Below are positions 1-7,832 of a DNA stretch of 64,000 nt, in pieces. Location of the stretch: assembly GCF_036346875.1 (NCBI RefSeq), contig NZ_CP107852.1, positions 186,001 through 250,000 of the forward strand, read 5' to 3'. A program made the position numbers and the translations under genes. Within the stretch, counting starts at the first letter, position 1; every line of letters begins with the position of its first letter. Under the pieces are notes generated by a model. The model did no database searches and had not been told where the DNA came from. It was given only the letters and a program-made list of their open reading frames with translations. This stretch comes from Nocardia sp. NBC_00508. GTDB lineage: Bacteria; Actinomycetota; Actinomycetes; Mycobacteriales; Mycobacteriaceae.

Positions 1-788
1 AGGTCTCGGTTGTCGGCGATGAAGCCGGCGACATCACCGAGGGCAACCGAGAGCAGATTCAGTGCGTTACCGAGATTCTCGCGTTCGCCGGCCAGGAATC
101 CCGCCAGATCCGCGAGCTGCGTGTTGAATTCGCGCACCTGCTGATCGTTGGTGGTCAGCATGGACACGAAGGTCTGCAGGTTGCGAACCGTCTCGACGAT
201 GTCGCCGCGCGAATCCGACAGGGTGCGCGCCGCGCGGGAGAGCTGGGTGATGGAGTCGGCCATCGCCTCGCCATTTCCCGCCAGATTCGCCGCGCCGGTG
301 CGGACCAACTGATTTACCGCGCCTTCCTTATTGGCACCGTTGGGCCCGAGCGCATCGGAGAGTTCGGTGATGCTCTGGTAGAGCTGGTCGACTTCCACCG
401 GAGTGACGGTGCGTTCGCGTGGAATGACCGCATCGCTTTCCATTTTCGGGCCGCCACGGTAGACCGGGCTGAGCTGGATGTAGCGATCCGAGACCACCGA
501 GGGGGTCACCAGTGCGGCCCTGGCGTCGGCGGGCACGTCGAAGCGGTGCTCCACTCGCAGCACTACTTTCACCTGGTCGCCAATCGCCTCAACCGACTCC
601 ACCGAACCCACCGGCACACCGAGGATCCGCACATCCGAACCCTCGTAGATGCCGACGGTGCGTTCGAAGTAGGCGGCGATCCGGGTGCTGGTGACCCGGT
701 CGTATCCCCACCACAGGGCGAAGGTCGCGACCAACGCCACGACCACGGCGATCGCGATGCTGGGCAAGGAGCGAATCCTGAATGCCAC
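1..788 (-). CDS. mceD: Mce family substrate-binding protein (MceD position), 3' end outside window
   Basis: This is the fourth mce gene of a yrbE-mce operon, cut by the window edge. Read on the minus strand it opens with a GTG whose first base is at 788, two bases after the TGA of the gene before it, which implies translational coupling. The visible part (about 262 residues) has one N-terminal membrane anchor rich in Ala and Val (residues about 8-28). The MlaD/MCE domain follows (about 35-115), with the family signature YEGSDVRILGVPVG, and then a long helical region typical of Mce proteins. Mce proteins form a periplasm-spanning hexameric channel that carries lipids or sterols from the envelope to the YrbE permease. 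The C terminus cannot be seen. The letter D is assigned from position in the operon. Confidence 0.85.
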   Translation of the reverse strand, partial: MAFRIRSLPSIAIAVVVALVATFALWWGYDRVTSTRIAAYFERTVGIYEGSDVRILGVPVGSVESVEAIGDQVKVVLRVEHRFDVPADARAALVTPSVVSDRYIQLSPVYRGGPKMESDAVIPRERTVTPVEVDQLYQSITELSDALGPNGANKEGAVNQLVRTGAANLAGNGEAMADSITQLSRAARTLSDSRGDIVETVRNLQTFVSMLTTNDQQVREFNTQLADLAGFLAGERENLGNALNLLSVALGDVAGFIADNRD

Positions 789-789
789 G

Positions 790-1803
790 TCAGTTACCTC
801 CGATGGTGCGGATCGGTGGCCGGACACCGGGAATCTCCGGCAGGCCAGGAGGGGCCAGATTCACAATGACGGCCTCGAACCAGCGGCCGTTGCCCATCAC
901 GTTGGCGAAGAGCCCGTAGAACGGGCCAGCGAGCTCGAGAGTCTTGGCAATGTTGGCCTGGTTGTCGTTCAACGTTCCGATCGCGGTGCGCAGATTGGTC
1001 AGGGCGGTACCCATCTGGTCCTTGTTGTCCTTCACCAGCGCACTCAATTCCGCGGCCAATGACTCCGCGCCGGTGAGCAATTGGTGAATGGCCTGCTGGC
1101 GAATGTTCAGCTCGGCGAGTAACGCCCCGCCGGAACCGAGCAGCCGCTCGAACTCGGCATTGCGTTCGGCCAGCACGGCCGTGGTGGCGCTGGTGGCGTC
1201 GAACATCTTCCGCAGCTGTTCGTCTCGGGTGGCGATTGTTGCCGAGAGCCGGGCCATGCCGTCGATGGAGCCGCGGATCTCGGCCGGTGTGGTCGCGAAC
1301 GCCTCGGAGAGCACCTGCATGCTGGTGGCCAGCTGCGCGGTGTCGATCCGGTCGATATTGTCGGCAGCGTCGGTAAACGCGTCGACCACGTCGTAGGGAG
1401 ACAGGGTGCGCGACAGTGGAATCGGCGAGTCCGGATCGGCAGGCGCCGACCCCTTCGGGTCCAGGGCCAGATACTTCTGGCCGAGCACCGTCTTGATCTG
1501 GATCGAGGCCGTGGTCTCGTTGCCGATCCAGGCGCCGGAGGTGCGGAACTCGACGAGCACCTTGTCACCGTCGAGGCGAACATCGGACACCTGACCGACC
1601 TTCACCCCGGCGATGCGGACCTCATTGCCCGTCTTCAGACCGGCCGCTTCGGTGAACTCCGCAGTATAGCTGGTGCTCGCTCCGAGCAACGGGACCCGGT
1701 CCAGGAAGAAGACGCCGATCGTGGCCAGCAGCACCAGGGCAATGCCGAGGCGGCCCAGCGCGGCGGGACTGCGTTTGCCGCGGTGCAATGTCCGGTATTC
1801 CAT
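790..1803 (-). CDS. mceC: Mce family protein, MceC position
   Basis: This is the third mce gene, 337 residues from the ATG at 1803. That ATG overlaps the TGA of mceB as ATGA, which fixes this start over an in-frame codon further upstream. The protein has a short basic N terminus, one membrane anchor (about residues 18-36), an MCE domain (about 42-120, with the motif TGNEVRIAGVKVGQV) and a long alpha-helical region. The family lines a hydrophobic conduit in the mycobacterial-type cell envelope. The C terminus has a proline-rich stretch (LAPPGLPEIPGVRPP) as seen in other MceC-like proteins. The substrate cannot be told from sequence. The order yrbEA-yrbEB-mceA-B-C-D is canonical. Confidence 0.9.
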   Translation of the reverse strand: MEYRTLHRGKRSPAALGRLGIALVLLATIGVFFLDRVPLLGASTSYTAEFTEAAGLKTGNEVRIAGVKVGQVSDVRLDGDKVLVEFRTSGAWIGNETTASIQIKTVLGQKYLALDPKGSAPADPDSPIPLSRTLSPYDVVDAFTDAADNIDRIDTAQLATSMQVLSEAFATTPAEIRGSIDGMARLSATIATRDEQLRKMFDATSATTAVLAERNAEFERLLGSGGALLAELNIRQQAIHQLLTGAESLAAELSALVKDNKDQMGTALTNLRTAIGTLNDNQANIAKTLELAGPFYGLFANVMGNGRWFEAVIVNLAPPGLPEIPGVRPPIRTIGGN

Positions 1804-2876
1804 CAGCGGGCCTTTCCGTGGCAGCGCGTGGCCGTGTTGGTGTACAAGGGCTGGTTGATCGTCGGCATGGTGGGCAAGTTGAGCTGCGGTGCGTCCTTGG
1901 CGCCGGTGCCGAGCTGAATGTCGAGGCCGCACAGATAGAACTGGAACCAGCCGCCGTAACTGCCGACGCGGCCGAGCTTTTCCAGCTTCACTGGCAGGCT
2001 CGCCAGTGCGGTGTTCAGCTCGTCGGAACGCTCGTTGAGGGTGGCGGTCAGCTCACTCAAACCCGCGATCGAGCCCTGCAGGGTCGGGCGCACCGGAACC
2101 AGCAGATCCGCGGTGGCCGCGGCCAGATTGCCCATCGAGGTCACCGACCGTGCGACCATGTCGCGCTCGGCGGACAGGCCGCTCACCAGCGCCTCGGTGT
2201 TCACGATCAGCTGGTCGAACTGGTCGTCGTGGTCGTTGACGGTGGTGAGCACGGCGGTGAGGTCGCGCACCAGGTTTCCGATCACCACATCCTTGTCGGC
2301 GATCTTGTTGGTCAGCGCCGCCGTCGAGGCGACCAGGTCGTGGATGGTGCCCTGCTCGCCCTGAAAGACCTGAATGATCTCGTAGGACAGTTTGTTCACG
2401 TCTTCCGCGGTGAGCGTGCGGAACAGCGGCCGGAACCCGTTGAACAATGTGGTCAGGTTGAGCGCGGGCCGGGTACGGTCCAACCCGAGAGTGGCACCCG
2501 CATTCAGCTTGCGACCCTGCTCGCCGGCGCCCTGCTCGAGCGCGATGTAGCGCTGCCCGACCAGGTTTCGGTACCGAATGGTGGCCGTAACGGATGCCGG
2601 CAGCCAATTCCGGTCGTGCAGTTCGAATTCCACCTCCGCCTCGCGCCGGTCCACGATCCCGACCGCGGTGACCGTGCCGACCCGCACTCCGGCGATACGC
2701 ACCTCGTCGCCGGGCGCGAGGGAGGTCACGTCGGTGAACCGAGCTTTGAACACGGTGCCGCCGCCGGAGTAGTTGGCGATCGACAGTGCCAGCATCGTTG
2801 TCACGAACACCGTCACCACCACGAATGCGGCCATTTTGACGAGGGGGCCGACCAGGCCACGCCGACGTCCGCTCAT
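1803..2876 (-). CDS. mceB: Mce family protein, MceB position
   Basis: This is the second mce gene, 357 residues, starting at 2876 within the stop region of mceA (4-base overlap). A hydrophobic segment at about residues 8-30 anchors the protein. The MCE domain follows (about 40-120, motif SLAPGDEVRIAGVRVG), then a helical region, then a C-terminal part with two cysteines (CGLD and TRCHGK). The overlaps on both sides show a tightly coupled operon. As a member of the Mce1-4 type importers it is expected to sit in the envelope as one subunit of a hetero-hexamer. The partner ATPase (MceG/Mkl) is usually encoded elsewhere and is not in this window. Confidence 0.9.
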   Translation of the reverse strand: MSGRRRGLVGPLVKMAAFVVVTVFVTTMLALSIANYSGGGTVFKARFTDVTSLAPGDEVRIAGVRVGTVTAVGIVDRREAEVEFELHDRNWLPASVTATIRYRNLVGQRYIALEQGAGEQGRKLNAGATLGLDRTRPALNLTTLFNGFRPLFRTLTAEDVNKLSYEIIQVFQGEQGTIHDLVASTAALTNKIADKDVVIGNLVRDLTAVLTTVNDHDDQFDQLIVNTEALVSGLSAERDMVARSVTSMGNLAAATADLLVPVRPTLQGSIAGLSELTATLNERSDELNTALASLPVKLEKLGRVGSYGGWFQFYLCGLDIQLGTGAKDAPQLNLPTMPTINQPLYTNTATRCHGKAR

Positions 2877-4195
2877 CGGACACTCACCTCACTGCCGCGG
2901 AAAGCGGGCGCGGCGGCCCTGGTCAGCCAGCCGGGCACGGACTCTGGCGAAACAGCTTCTGCCGCACCGTAGATCGCGCCGAGCGAATCCTGTTCACCGG
3001 GTGATCCGGCCAGTGTCGGTGGCTGCGCGGCGGGGAACACCCGTAGCTGCGGCTCCGGCAGATGCCCGCTGGTCTGGTCGCCGGGGTTACGGCTGGGCGG
3101 CTGGTAGCCGCCGTCGTTCGGGGGGCCGCTCGGGTACTGGCCCGGGTCGATACCGAGAGGCATCTCGGGCAGGCACCACGGGCCACGGGGGTCGAACCAG
3201 CGCGGCTCGTCCTGGTTGGGCAAATACCGGCCGCGGTTGTTGACCAGTTCGATCGTCACCCTGGTACCCGGCATGTCCGTCCCCTTGCCGAAGATTTCAT
3301 CGATGCGCGGCTTGATCTGGGCGAAGTTCGCCAGCGTGCAGGCATAGGCCGGAGAGTGCTTGGCCAGCAACTCCATCGCAGGGCGCGAGTCGGCGGCCAC
3401 GTCGATGATGTTGTCGCGGTTGGCGATCAGGAAGTCGGCGAGCCTCGACGAACTCGGTGTCACTGTCGCGTACAGGTTTTCGATCTCGGTGCGCCGGTCG
3501 ATGACGGTCGCGTTGGTGGTGCGGAAGTTGTTCAGCGCCTCGACCAAATGCGGCGCGGCATCGGCGTAGGTTGCCGCCACCGTGGCGAAGCGTTGCAACC
3601 CCTGCTGTAGTTCCGGCATCACCGCGTTGACGTCGCCGAAAATGGTGTCCAGCTTGTCCACAGTCGAACCGAGCGCCTCACCTTGACCCGACAGCGCCTG
3701 CGAGAGCGCGCCGAGAACAGCGGCGAGATCTTGCGGTGGAATGGCGTCCAGCAAAGGCATCAGGTCGTCGAGCAGCTTGCCGACCTCGATTGCATTGCCG
3801 CTGCGGTCCTGGTGCAGGGTCATGCCCGAGGCCAGCCGCGCCGGGCTGGGATCGGCCGGGATGACCAGTGCCACATACCGTTCCCCGAACAGGGTTTTCG
3901 GCAGCAGCCGGGCGGTCGCGTTCGCCGGGATCAGGCCGGCTTTGCCCGGGTCGATCGCCAGGTCCAGTGTTACCTGGCCGCGGTCGCTGCGACTGGACCG
4001 CACCTCGCCCACGGGGACTCCGCGCACCTTCACATCCGCGTGGCGGGCCAAGGCGTTTCCTGCGCTGTCAGTGACGAGCGTGACCTGCACGGTTCGGACG
4101 AAGTCCTTGTTGTAGATCGCGATGGTGGTCCACAGGAACAGACCGGCCATCGTGAAGAACGCCATACCCGCCATCCGGACACGCGTCTTCCGCAT
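2873..4195 (-). CDS. mceA: Mce family protein, MceA position
   Basis: This is the first mce gene after the two permease genes. I chose the ATG at 4195 (MRKTRVRMAG), which gives 440 residues; a longer in-frame reading would run back into yrbEB. It has a membrane anchor (about residues 7-26), an MCE domain (about 35-115, motif ARHADVKVRGVPVGE), a long helical domain and a disordered, proline- and glycine-rich C-terminal tail of about 120 residues. MceA proteins are known to carry the longest tails among the subunits. It overlaps mceB by 4 bases. The role is lipid or sterol import with YrbEA/YrbEB; the actual substrate is unknown. Confidence 0.9.
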   Translation of the reverse strand: MRKTRVRMAGMAFFTMAGLFLWTTIAIYNKDFVRTVQVTLVTDSAGNALARHADVKVRGVPVGEVRSSRSDRGQVTLDLAIDPGKAGLIPANATARLLPKTLFGERYVALVIPADPSPARLASGMTLHQDRSGNAIEVGKLLDDLMPLLDAIPPQDLAAVLGALSQALSGQGEALGSTVDKLDTIFGDVNAVMPELQQGLQRFATVAATYADAAPHLVEALNNFRTTNATVIDRRTEIENLYATVTPSSSRLADFLIANRDNIIDVAADSRPAMELLAKHSPAYACTLANFAQIKPRIDEIFGKGTDMPGTRVTIELVNNRGRYLPNQDEPRWFDPRGPWCLPEMPLGIDPGQYPSGPPNDGGYQPPSRNPGDQTSGHLPEPQLRVFPAAQPPTLAGSPGEQDSLGAIYGAAEAVSPESVPGWLTRAAAPAFRGSEVSVR

Positions 4196-4220
4196 CGTAT
4201 TCAATGCTCTAGCTCCCTGC

Positions 4221-5087
4221 TCATCCGGCGATCCGGACGGTGGTTGTCGTGCCCCACAGGGCCAGGCCGAGAAACAGATCCAGCACATTGACCAGCACGA
4301 TGGCCGCGCGCACCGCCCGGCCGACCGCGACGCCGACCCCGGCCGGCCCGCCCGTGGCGTGGAAGCCGTAGTAGCAATGCACCAGGATGATGACGAACGC
4401 GAAGACCAGCACCTTGAGGAAGGAATAGAGGACGTCCTGCGGTGGGAGGAACAGCCCGAAGTAGTGGTCGTAGGACCCGCTGGACTGCCCGTTGAACCAG
4501 ATGCTGATCAGCCGAGAGGCGACGAAGGTGCCCAGCAGCCCGACGACGTAGAGCGGGATCACCGCGACGAAACCGGCAATCACCCTGGTGGACACCAGAA
4601 ACGGCACACCGGGTACCGCCATCACTTCGAGCGCGTCGATCTCCTCGGATATTCGCATGGCGCCCAGTTGCGCCGTGAAACCGCAGCCCACCGTCGCCGA
4701 AAGCGCCAGCGCCGCAACCAGAGGCGCGATCTCGCGAGTATTGATGTAGCCGGTGAGGAAGCCGGTCAAGGTCGAGCTGCCGAGCGCGTCGAGAGCCTTG
4801 AAGCCCTGCAGGCCGACAACCACGCCGACCGAGCCGGACATGAAGACGATGACGCCGATGGTGCCGCCGATCACCGCGAGCGCGCCGCTCCCGAAGGTCA
4901 CTTCGGCCAGCAGCCGCATGACCTCCTTGCGATAGTGCACGACCGTGCGCGGTATCCAGGCGACGGTGCGCGAGTAGAACACCATCTGCTCGCCCGCGCG
5001 ATCGATGACATCCAATGGCGCACGGACGATTCCACCGAGTTGGCGGGTCGTCTTGGCAATACGCGGAGGGCGGTACTTCGTCGCCAT
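4221..5087 (-). CDS. yrbEB: YrbEB, MlaE-type permease of the Mce transporter
   Basis: This 288-residue integral membrane protein of the MlaE/YrbE permease family is one of the two permease subunits of an Mce ABC importer. It has five or six hydrophobic segments. The family hallmark lies in the cytoplasmic loop about 140 residues in (ISEEIDALEVMAVPGVPFLV), where the coupling helix meets the ATPase. The gene starts four bases after the stop of yrbEA, so the two are translated together. The next gene, mceA, starts 25 bases downstream. It acts in the cytoplasmic membrane. Confidence 0.92.
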   Translation of the reverse strand: MATKYRPPRIAKTTRQLGGIVRAPLDVIDRAGEQMVFYSRTVAWIPRTVVHYRKEVMRLLAEVTFGSGALAVIGGTIGVIVFMSGSVGVVVGLQGFKALDALGSSTLTGFLTGYINTREIAPLVAALALSATVGCGFTAQLGAMRISEEIDALEVMAVPGVPFLVSTRVIAGFVAVIPLYVVGLLGTFVASRLISIWFNGQSSGSYDHYFGLFLPPQDVLYSFLKVLVFAFVIILVHCYYGFHATGGPAGVGVAVGRAVRAAIVLVNVLDLFLGLALWGTTTTVRIAG

Positions 5088-5090
5088 CGA

Positions 5091-5966
5091 TCACGCCCCC
5101 TTGGCGGGAATGATCTGCAGATACACCAGCGTCACAATCAAATTCACGAAGAAGAGAATCATGAAGGTGATGACCACCGACTGATTCACCGCCTCGCCGA
5201 CACCCTTCGGGCCGCGTCCGGGATGCAGACCCTTGTAGGCGGCGATCACGCCGGCGATGAATCCGAACAGCAGCGCCTTGATTTCCCCGACCCACAGGTC
5301 GGGCAGCTGGGCCAGCGCGGAGAACGAGGCCAGGTACGCACCGGGTGTGCCGCCTTGCAGGAGCACATTGTAGAAGTAGCCGCCCGCGATGCCGACCACC
5401 GAGACCAGGCCGTTGAGCAGCGCCGCCACCAGCATCATCGCGAGGACTCGCGGGACGACGAGCCGCTGCACGGGATCGATGCCGAGCACCTCCATGGCGT
5501 CGATCTCCTCGCGGATGGTCCGGGAGCCGAGATCGGCGGCGACGGCGGAACCCGCGGCGCCGGCGATGATCAACGCCGTCACCACCGGCGCGGCCTGCTG
5601 TACGGTGGCCAGCACGCTGGTCGCGCCGGTAAACGATTCGGCGCCAAGTTGTTTGATCAGCGATCCCGTCTGCAATGCCACGACGGCGCCGAACGGGATG
5701 GCAACCAATGCACTGGGCAGGATCGAAACACTCGCGACGAACCACGACTGTTCGATGAACTCCCTAAATTGAAAAGGCCGCTTGAACGTCTTGCGCAGCA
5801 CATCGTTTGATAGCGCAAAGATATTGCCGACCTGGCTAAAGGCGGGATCTAAAGATGTCCGCATATGCGCCGGGTTCAAATTCACCTGGCGAAGGCTATC
5901 AGCGAATTGCGGTGCGGCACCGCGCAGTTGCATTTGCTGTGCAACATTGGCATATGGATCGGACAC
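5091..5966 (-). CDS. yrbEA: YrbEA, MlaE-type permease of the Mce transporter
   Basis: This is the first gene of the mce operon: 291 residues if it starts at the GTG at 5966, or about 257 from an in-frame ATG at 5864. The MlaE permease motif is intact (IREEIDAMEVLGIDPVQRL), with hydrophobic helices before and after it and a conserved loop GRGPKGVGEAVNQSVV near the C terminus. It pairs with YrbEB to form the membrane channel. The operon promoter must lie in the 64-base gap to the divergent AraC-type regulator gene or slightly inside it. The N-terminal extension is not hydrophobic, so the shorter start is a real alternative. Confidence 0.9.
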   Translation of the reverse strand: MSDPYANVAQQMQLRGAAPQFADSLRQVNLNPAHMRTSLDPAFSQVGNIFALSNDVLRKTFKRPFQFREFIEQSWFVASVSILPSALVAIPFGAVVALQTGSLIKQLGAESFTGATSVLATVQQAAPVVTALIIAGAAGSAVAADLGSRTIREEIDAMEVLGIDPVQRLVVPRVLAMMLVAALLNGLVSVVGIAGGYFYNVLLQGGTPGAYLASFSALAQLPDLWVGEIKALLFGFIAGVIAAYKGLHPGRGPKGVGEAVNQSVVITFMILFFVNLIVTLVYLQIIPAKGA

Positions 5967-6030
5967 CGTTGTGAGAAATCACCCGCCTTCGCGACCGATC
6001 CTTCGCCCTGCGCGACATACGCTATCCGGC
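5967..6030. promoter_or_regulatory. Divergent intergenic region between mce operon and AraC regulator
   Basis: Only 64 bases separate the two divergent start codons, so the promoters of the mce operon and the regulator gene must sit here or overlap the coding ends. I could not pick out clear -35/-10 pairs. The arrangement suggests the regulator controls itself and the mce operon. This is inferred from position only. Confidence 0.4.
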
Positions 6031-7071
6031 ATGTCCGATATATCCGTTGCCAGATCCGCGTCACTGCGAGCATTCCGCCCGATCATCAATGAACTGGGAG
6101 GTGATCCCGAGCGATACGCCACCCGGGCGGGGCTGCCGATTCGGGCATTGGACGAAGACGACTTGCCGATACCGGAACTGGCGGTAGCCGAAGCGTTGCG
6201 GCTGGCGGCGACGGAGCTGGGTTGCCCGGACATCGGACTGCGCCTCGCCCAACGCACCGGTACCGGAATGCTCGGCGCCCTGGCGATGGCGCTGCACAAC
6301 TCTTCGACACTCTCGGGCGCGCTGCACGCTGCGTCGCAATACCTCTCCGTGCACAGCCGGTCGCTGCGCATCACCGTCGTCCCGGATCCCTATCAGGCCA
6401 CCGGCGTTGTCGCGCTCCGGTACGGTCCGCCGACCTACGATCACGGGACCTGGCAGGCCAACGACTTCGGCCTGGGCTGCATGCACCGCATCATCGCGAC
6501 GCTGGCAGGCCGCAGTTACGGACTGCGCAGCGTCGAGCTGCCCTATCCGGCGCCGGCGCCACTGTCGGTGTACGAGAACTTCTTCGAGGCGCCGGTGCGG
6601 GATCGTCGGCCCGCGGCCCTGTTGCGCATCCCACACGCCGTGCTGACCTGGCCGGTCGCCGGGACCGGCGACCGGCAGGTGCGCGAACTCGCGCTGGCCA
6701 TGCTGGCCCGCCAGCTCCCGGAGGAACGCACCGAGCTGGGGCCACAGGTCGCCGCCGTGGTCTCGCGACTGCTCGGCAGCACGGCCCCCGACCTCGAGAG
6801 GGTGGCAGACGCACTGCACCTGCACCGGCGCACCTTACAGCGCAGGCTCGAACGGGAGGGCACCAGCCTGACCGCCATCGTCGACGACGTGCGCAAGCGG
6901 GTAGCGCACCGCTATCTGACCGGGACCACTCTGTCGCTGAACCAGATCGCCGGATTGCTCAGCCTGTCGAGTCAATCCGCATTCACCCGGTGCAGTCACC
7001 GCTGGTGGGGCCGGACCCCCGGTGCCGTCCGTGCGGCCGCCCTCGGCGTACCCGGTGTCGCATCGGGGTAA
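6031..7071 (+). CDS. AraC-family regulator with N-terminal arabinose-binding-like (OruR/ArgR type) domain
   Basis: This is a 346-residue transcription factor. Residues about 10-200 resemble the long N-terminal sensor domain of the OruR/ArgR/MmsR-like AraC subgroup, with conserved features such as the central GTWQANDFGLG region. The C-terminal part (about 240-335) is a double helix-turn-helix of AraC type, with LHLHRRTLQRRLEREG for the first HTH and LSLSSQSAFTRCSHRWWG for the second; the latter matches the family's signature end. The ATG at 6031 was chosen because it gives the usual family length; the open frame extends further upstream across the promoter of yrbEA. It is divergent from the mce operon and is a good candidate for its regulator. 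The effector is unknown. Confidence 0.85.
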   Translation: MSDISVARSASLRAFRPIINELGGDPERYATRAGLPIRALDEDDLPIPELAVAEALRLAATELGCPDIGLRLAQRTGTGMLGALAMALHNSSTLSGALHAASQYLSVHSRSLRITVVPDPYQATGVVALRYGPPTYDHGTWQANDFGLGCMHRIIATLAGRSYGLRSVELPYPAPAPLSVYENFFEAPVRDRRPAALLRIPHAVLTWPVAGTGDRQVRELALAMLARQLPEERTELGPQVAAVVSRLLGSTAPDLERVADALHLHRRTLQRRLEREGTSLTAIVDDVRKRVAHRYLTGTTLSLNQIAGLLSLSSQSAFTRCSHRWWGRTPGAVRAAALGVPGVASG

Positions 7072-7156
7072 GAGTTTGTCGCACTCGGTACAGAATTCGA
7101 CGGCCGCTGTCATCGAGACTGGTTTGCGGTCCACATGTCCGCCGTGAAGGGACGCA

Positions 7157-7780
7157 ATGACGTATCGACACCCCCGTATCCACCGCTACCGCCAGGCCTA
7201 CCCACCGATCACCGAAACCGCCTGGCCGCAGGCTGTATCGGACCGGCGAGCAGCGATTGCCGAGCGGGACGACCCGGACCGGGAGCAGCAGCACATCGAC
7301 GTGACAGCGCTGGCGGCGTGGCTGCGGATCGTCTCCGGTCTGATCCTGCGACACACCCGCAACGACAGCGCGCTCGCGGGTTTGACGCTGACCCAGATAT
7401 CGGTTCTCGGCCGCCTCGAGCGCGGCGGCCCGATGTCCTCGGCGGACCTGGCGCAGATCGAGCGACTCAGACCCCAGACCATCCGCAATGTCGTCGATGG
7501 TCTCCGGGACCGCGGCCTGGTCGTCAACAAGCGGGACAGCATGGACGCCCGCCGAATCCGGCTCGCGCTCACCGAGGAAGGGCGCGGCTGGGTGCGCGGG
7601 GTACGGACCACAGCCACGGATAGCTTCCTCACCCGTGCCCTGGCCGAGCAGCTCACCCCAACCGAAATGGCGACCCTCGCCGAGGCATTGGAACTGCTGG
7701 AACGGGTCGCCTTCGCACCGACCGACCCGCACAGCACTCACCGCGGTACCTCCTCGGGGTTGGAAGGAGTACCGCGGTGA
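7157..7780 (+). CDS. MarR-family transcriptional regulator
   Basis: This is a 207-residue winged-helix regulator. The ATG at 7157 is preceded by a good ribosome site (AAGGGA). The first 45 residues are a variable, basic N-terminal extension. The MarR core runs from about residue 48 to 185, with the recognition helix region SADLAQIERLRPQTIRNVVD, the wing KRDSMDARRIRLALTEEG and C-terminal dimerisation helices. It is read toward the aminotransferase-kinase fusion gene, from which it is separated by a convergent hairpin. It could act on the biosynthetic cluster or on a nearby gene; nothing in the sequence decides this. Confidence 0.85.
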   Translation: MTYRHPRIHRYRQAYPPITETAWPQAVSDRRAAIAERDDPDREQQHIDVTALAAWLRIVSGLILRHTRNDSALAGLTLTQISVLGRLERGGPMSSADLAQIERLRPQTIRNVVDGLRDRGLVVNKRDSMDARRIRLALTEEGRGWVRGVRTTATDSFLTRALAEQLTPTEMATLAEALELLERVAFAPTDPHSTHRGTSSGLEGVPR

Positions 7781-7783
7781 GTG
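7735..7783. terminator. Bidirectional hairpin between convergent genes
   Basis: The arm CACTCACCGCGGTACCTCC at 7735-7753 pairs with GGAGTACCGCGGTGAGTG at 7766-7783. The stem is 18 base pairs with one bulged base and a 12-base loop. It overlaps the stop codon of the MarR-type gene and faces the 3' end of the kinase-aminotransferase gene. There is no U-tract, which is common for terminators in high-GC actinomycetes. It probably ends transcription from both sides and marks the left border of the biosynthetic cluster. Confidence 0.7.
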
Positions 7784-7832
7784 GTTCGCGATGGGTCCGA
7801 CGGCACCGCAGGCTGCCGTCCGCCCATCACTC

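Noticed and set aside
4122..5810. Long plus-strand open frame over the yrbE genes
   Set aside because: It is the shadow of well-conserved minus-strand permease genes; its product is His-, Asp- and Arg-rich without any domain.
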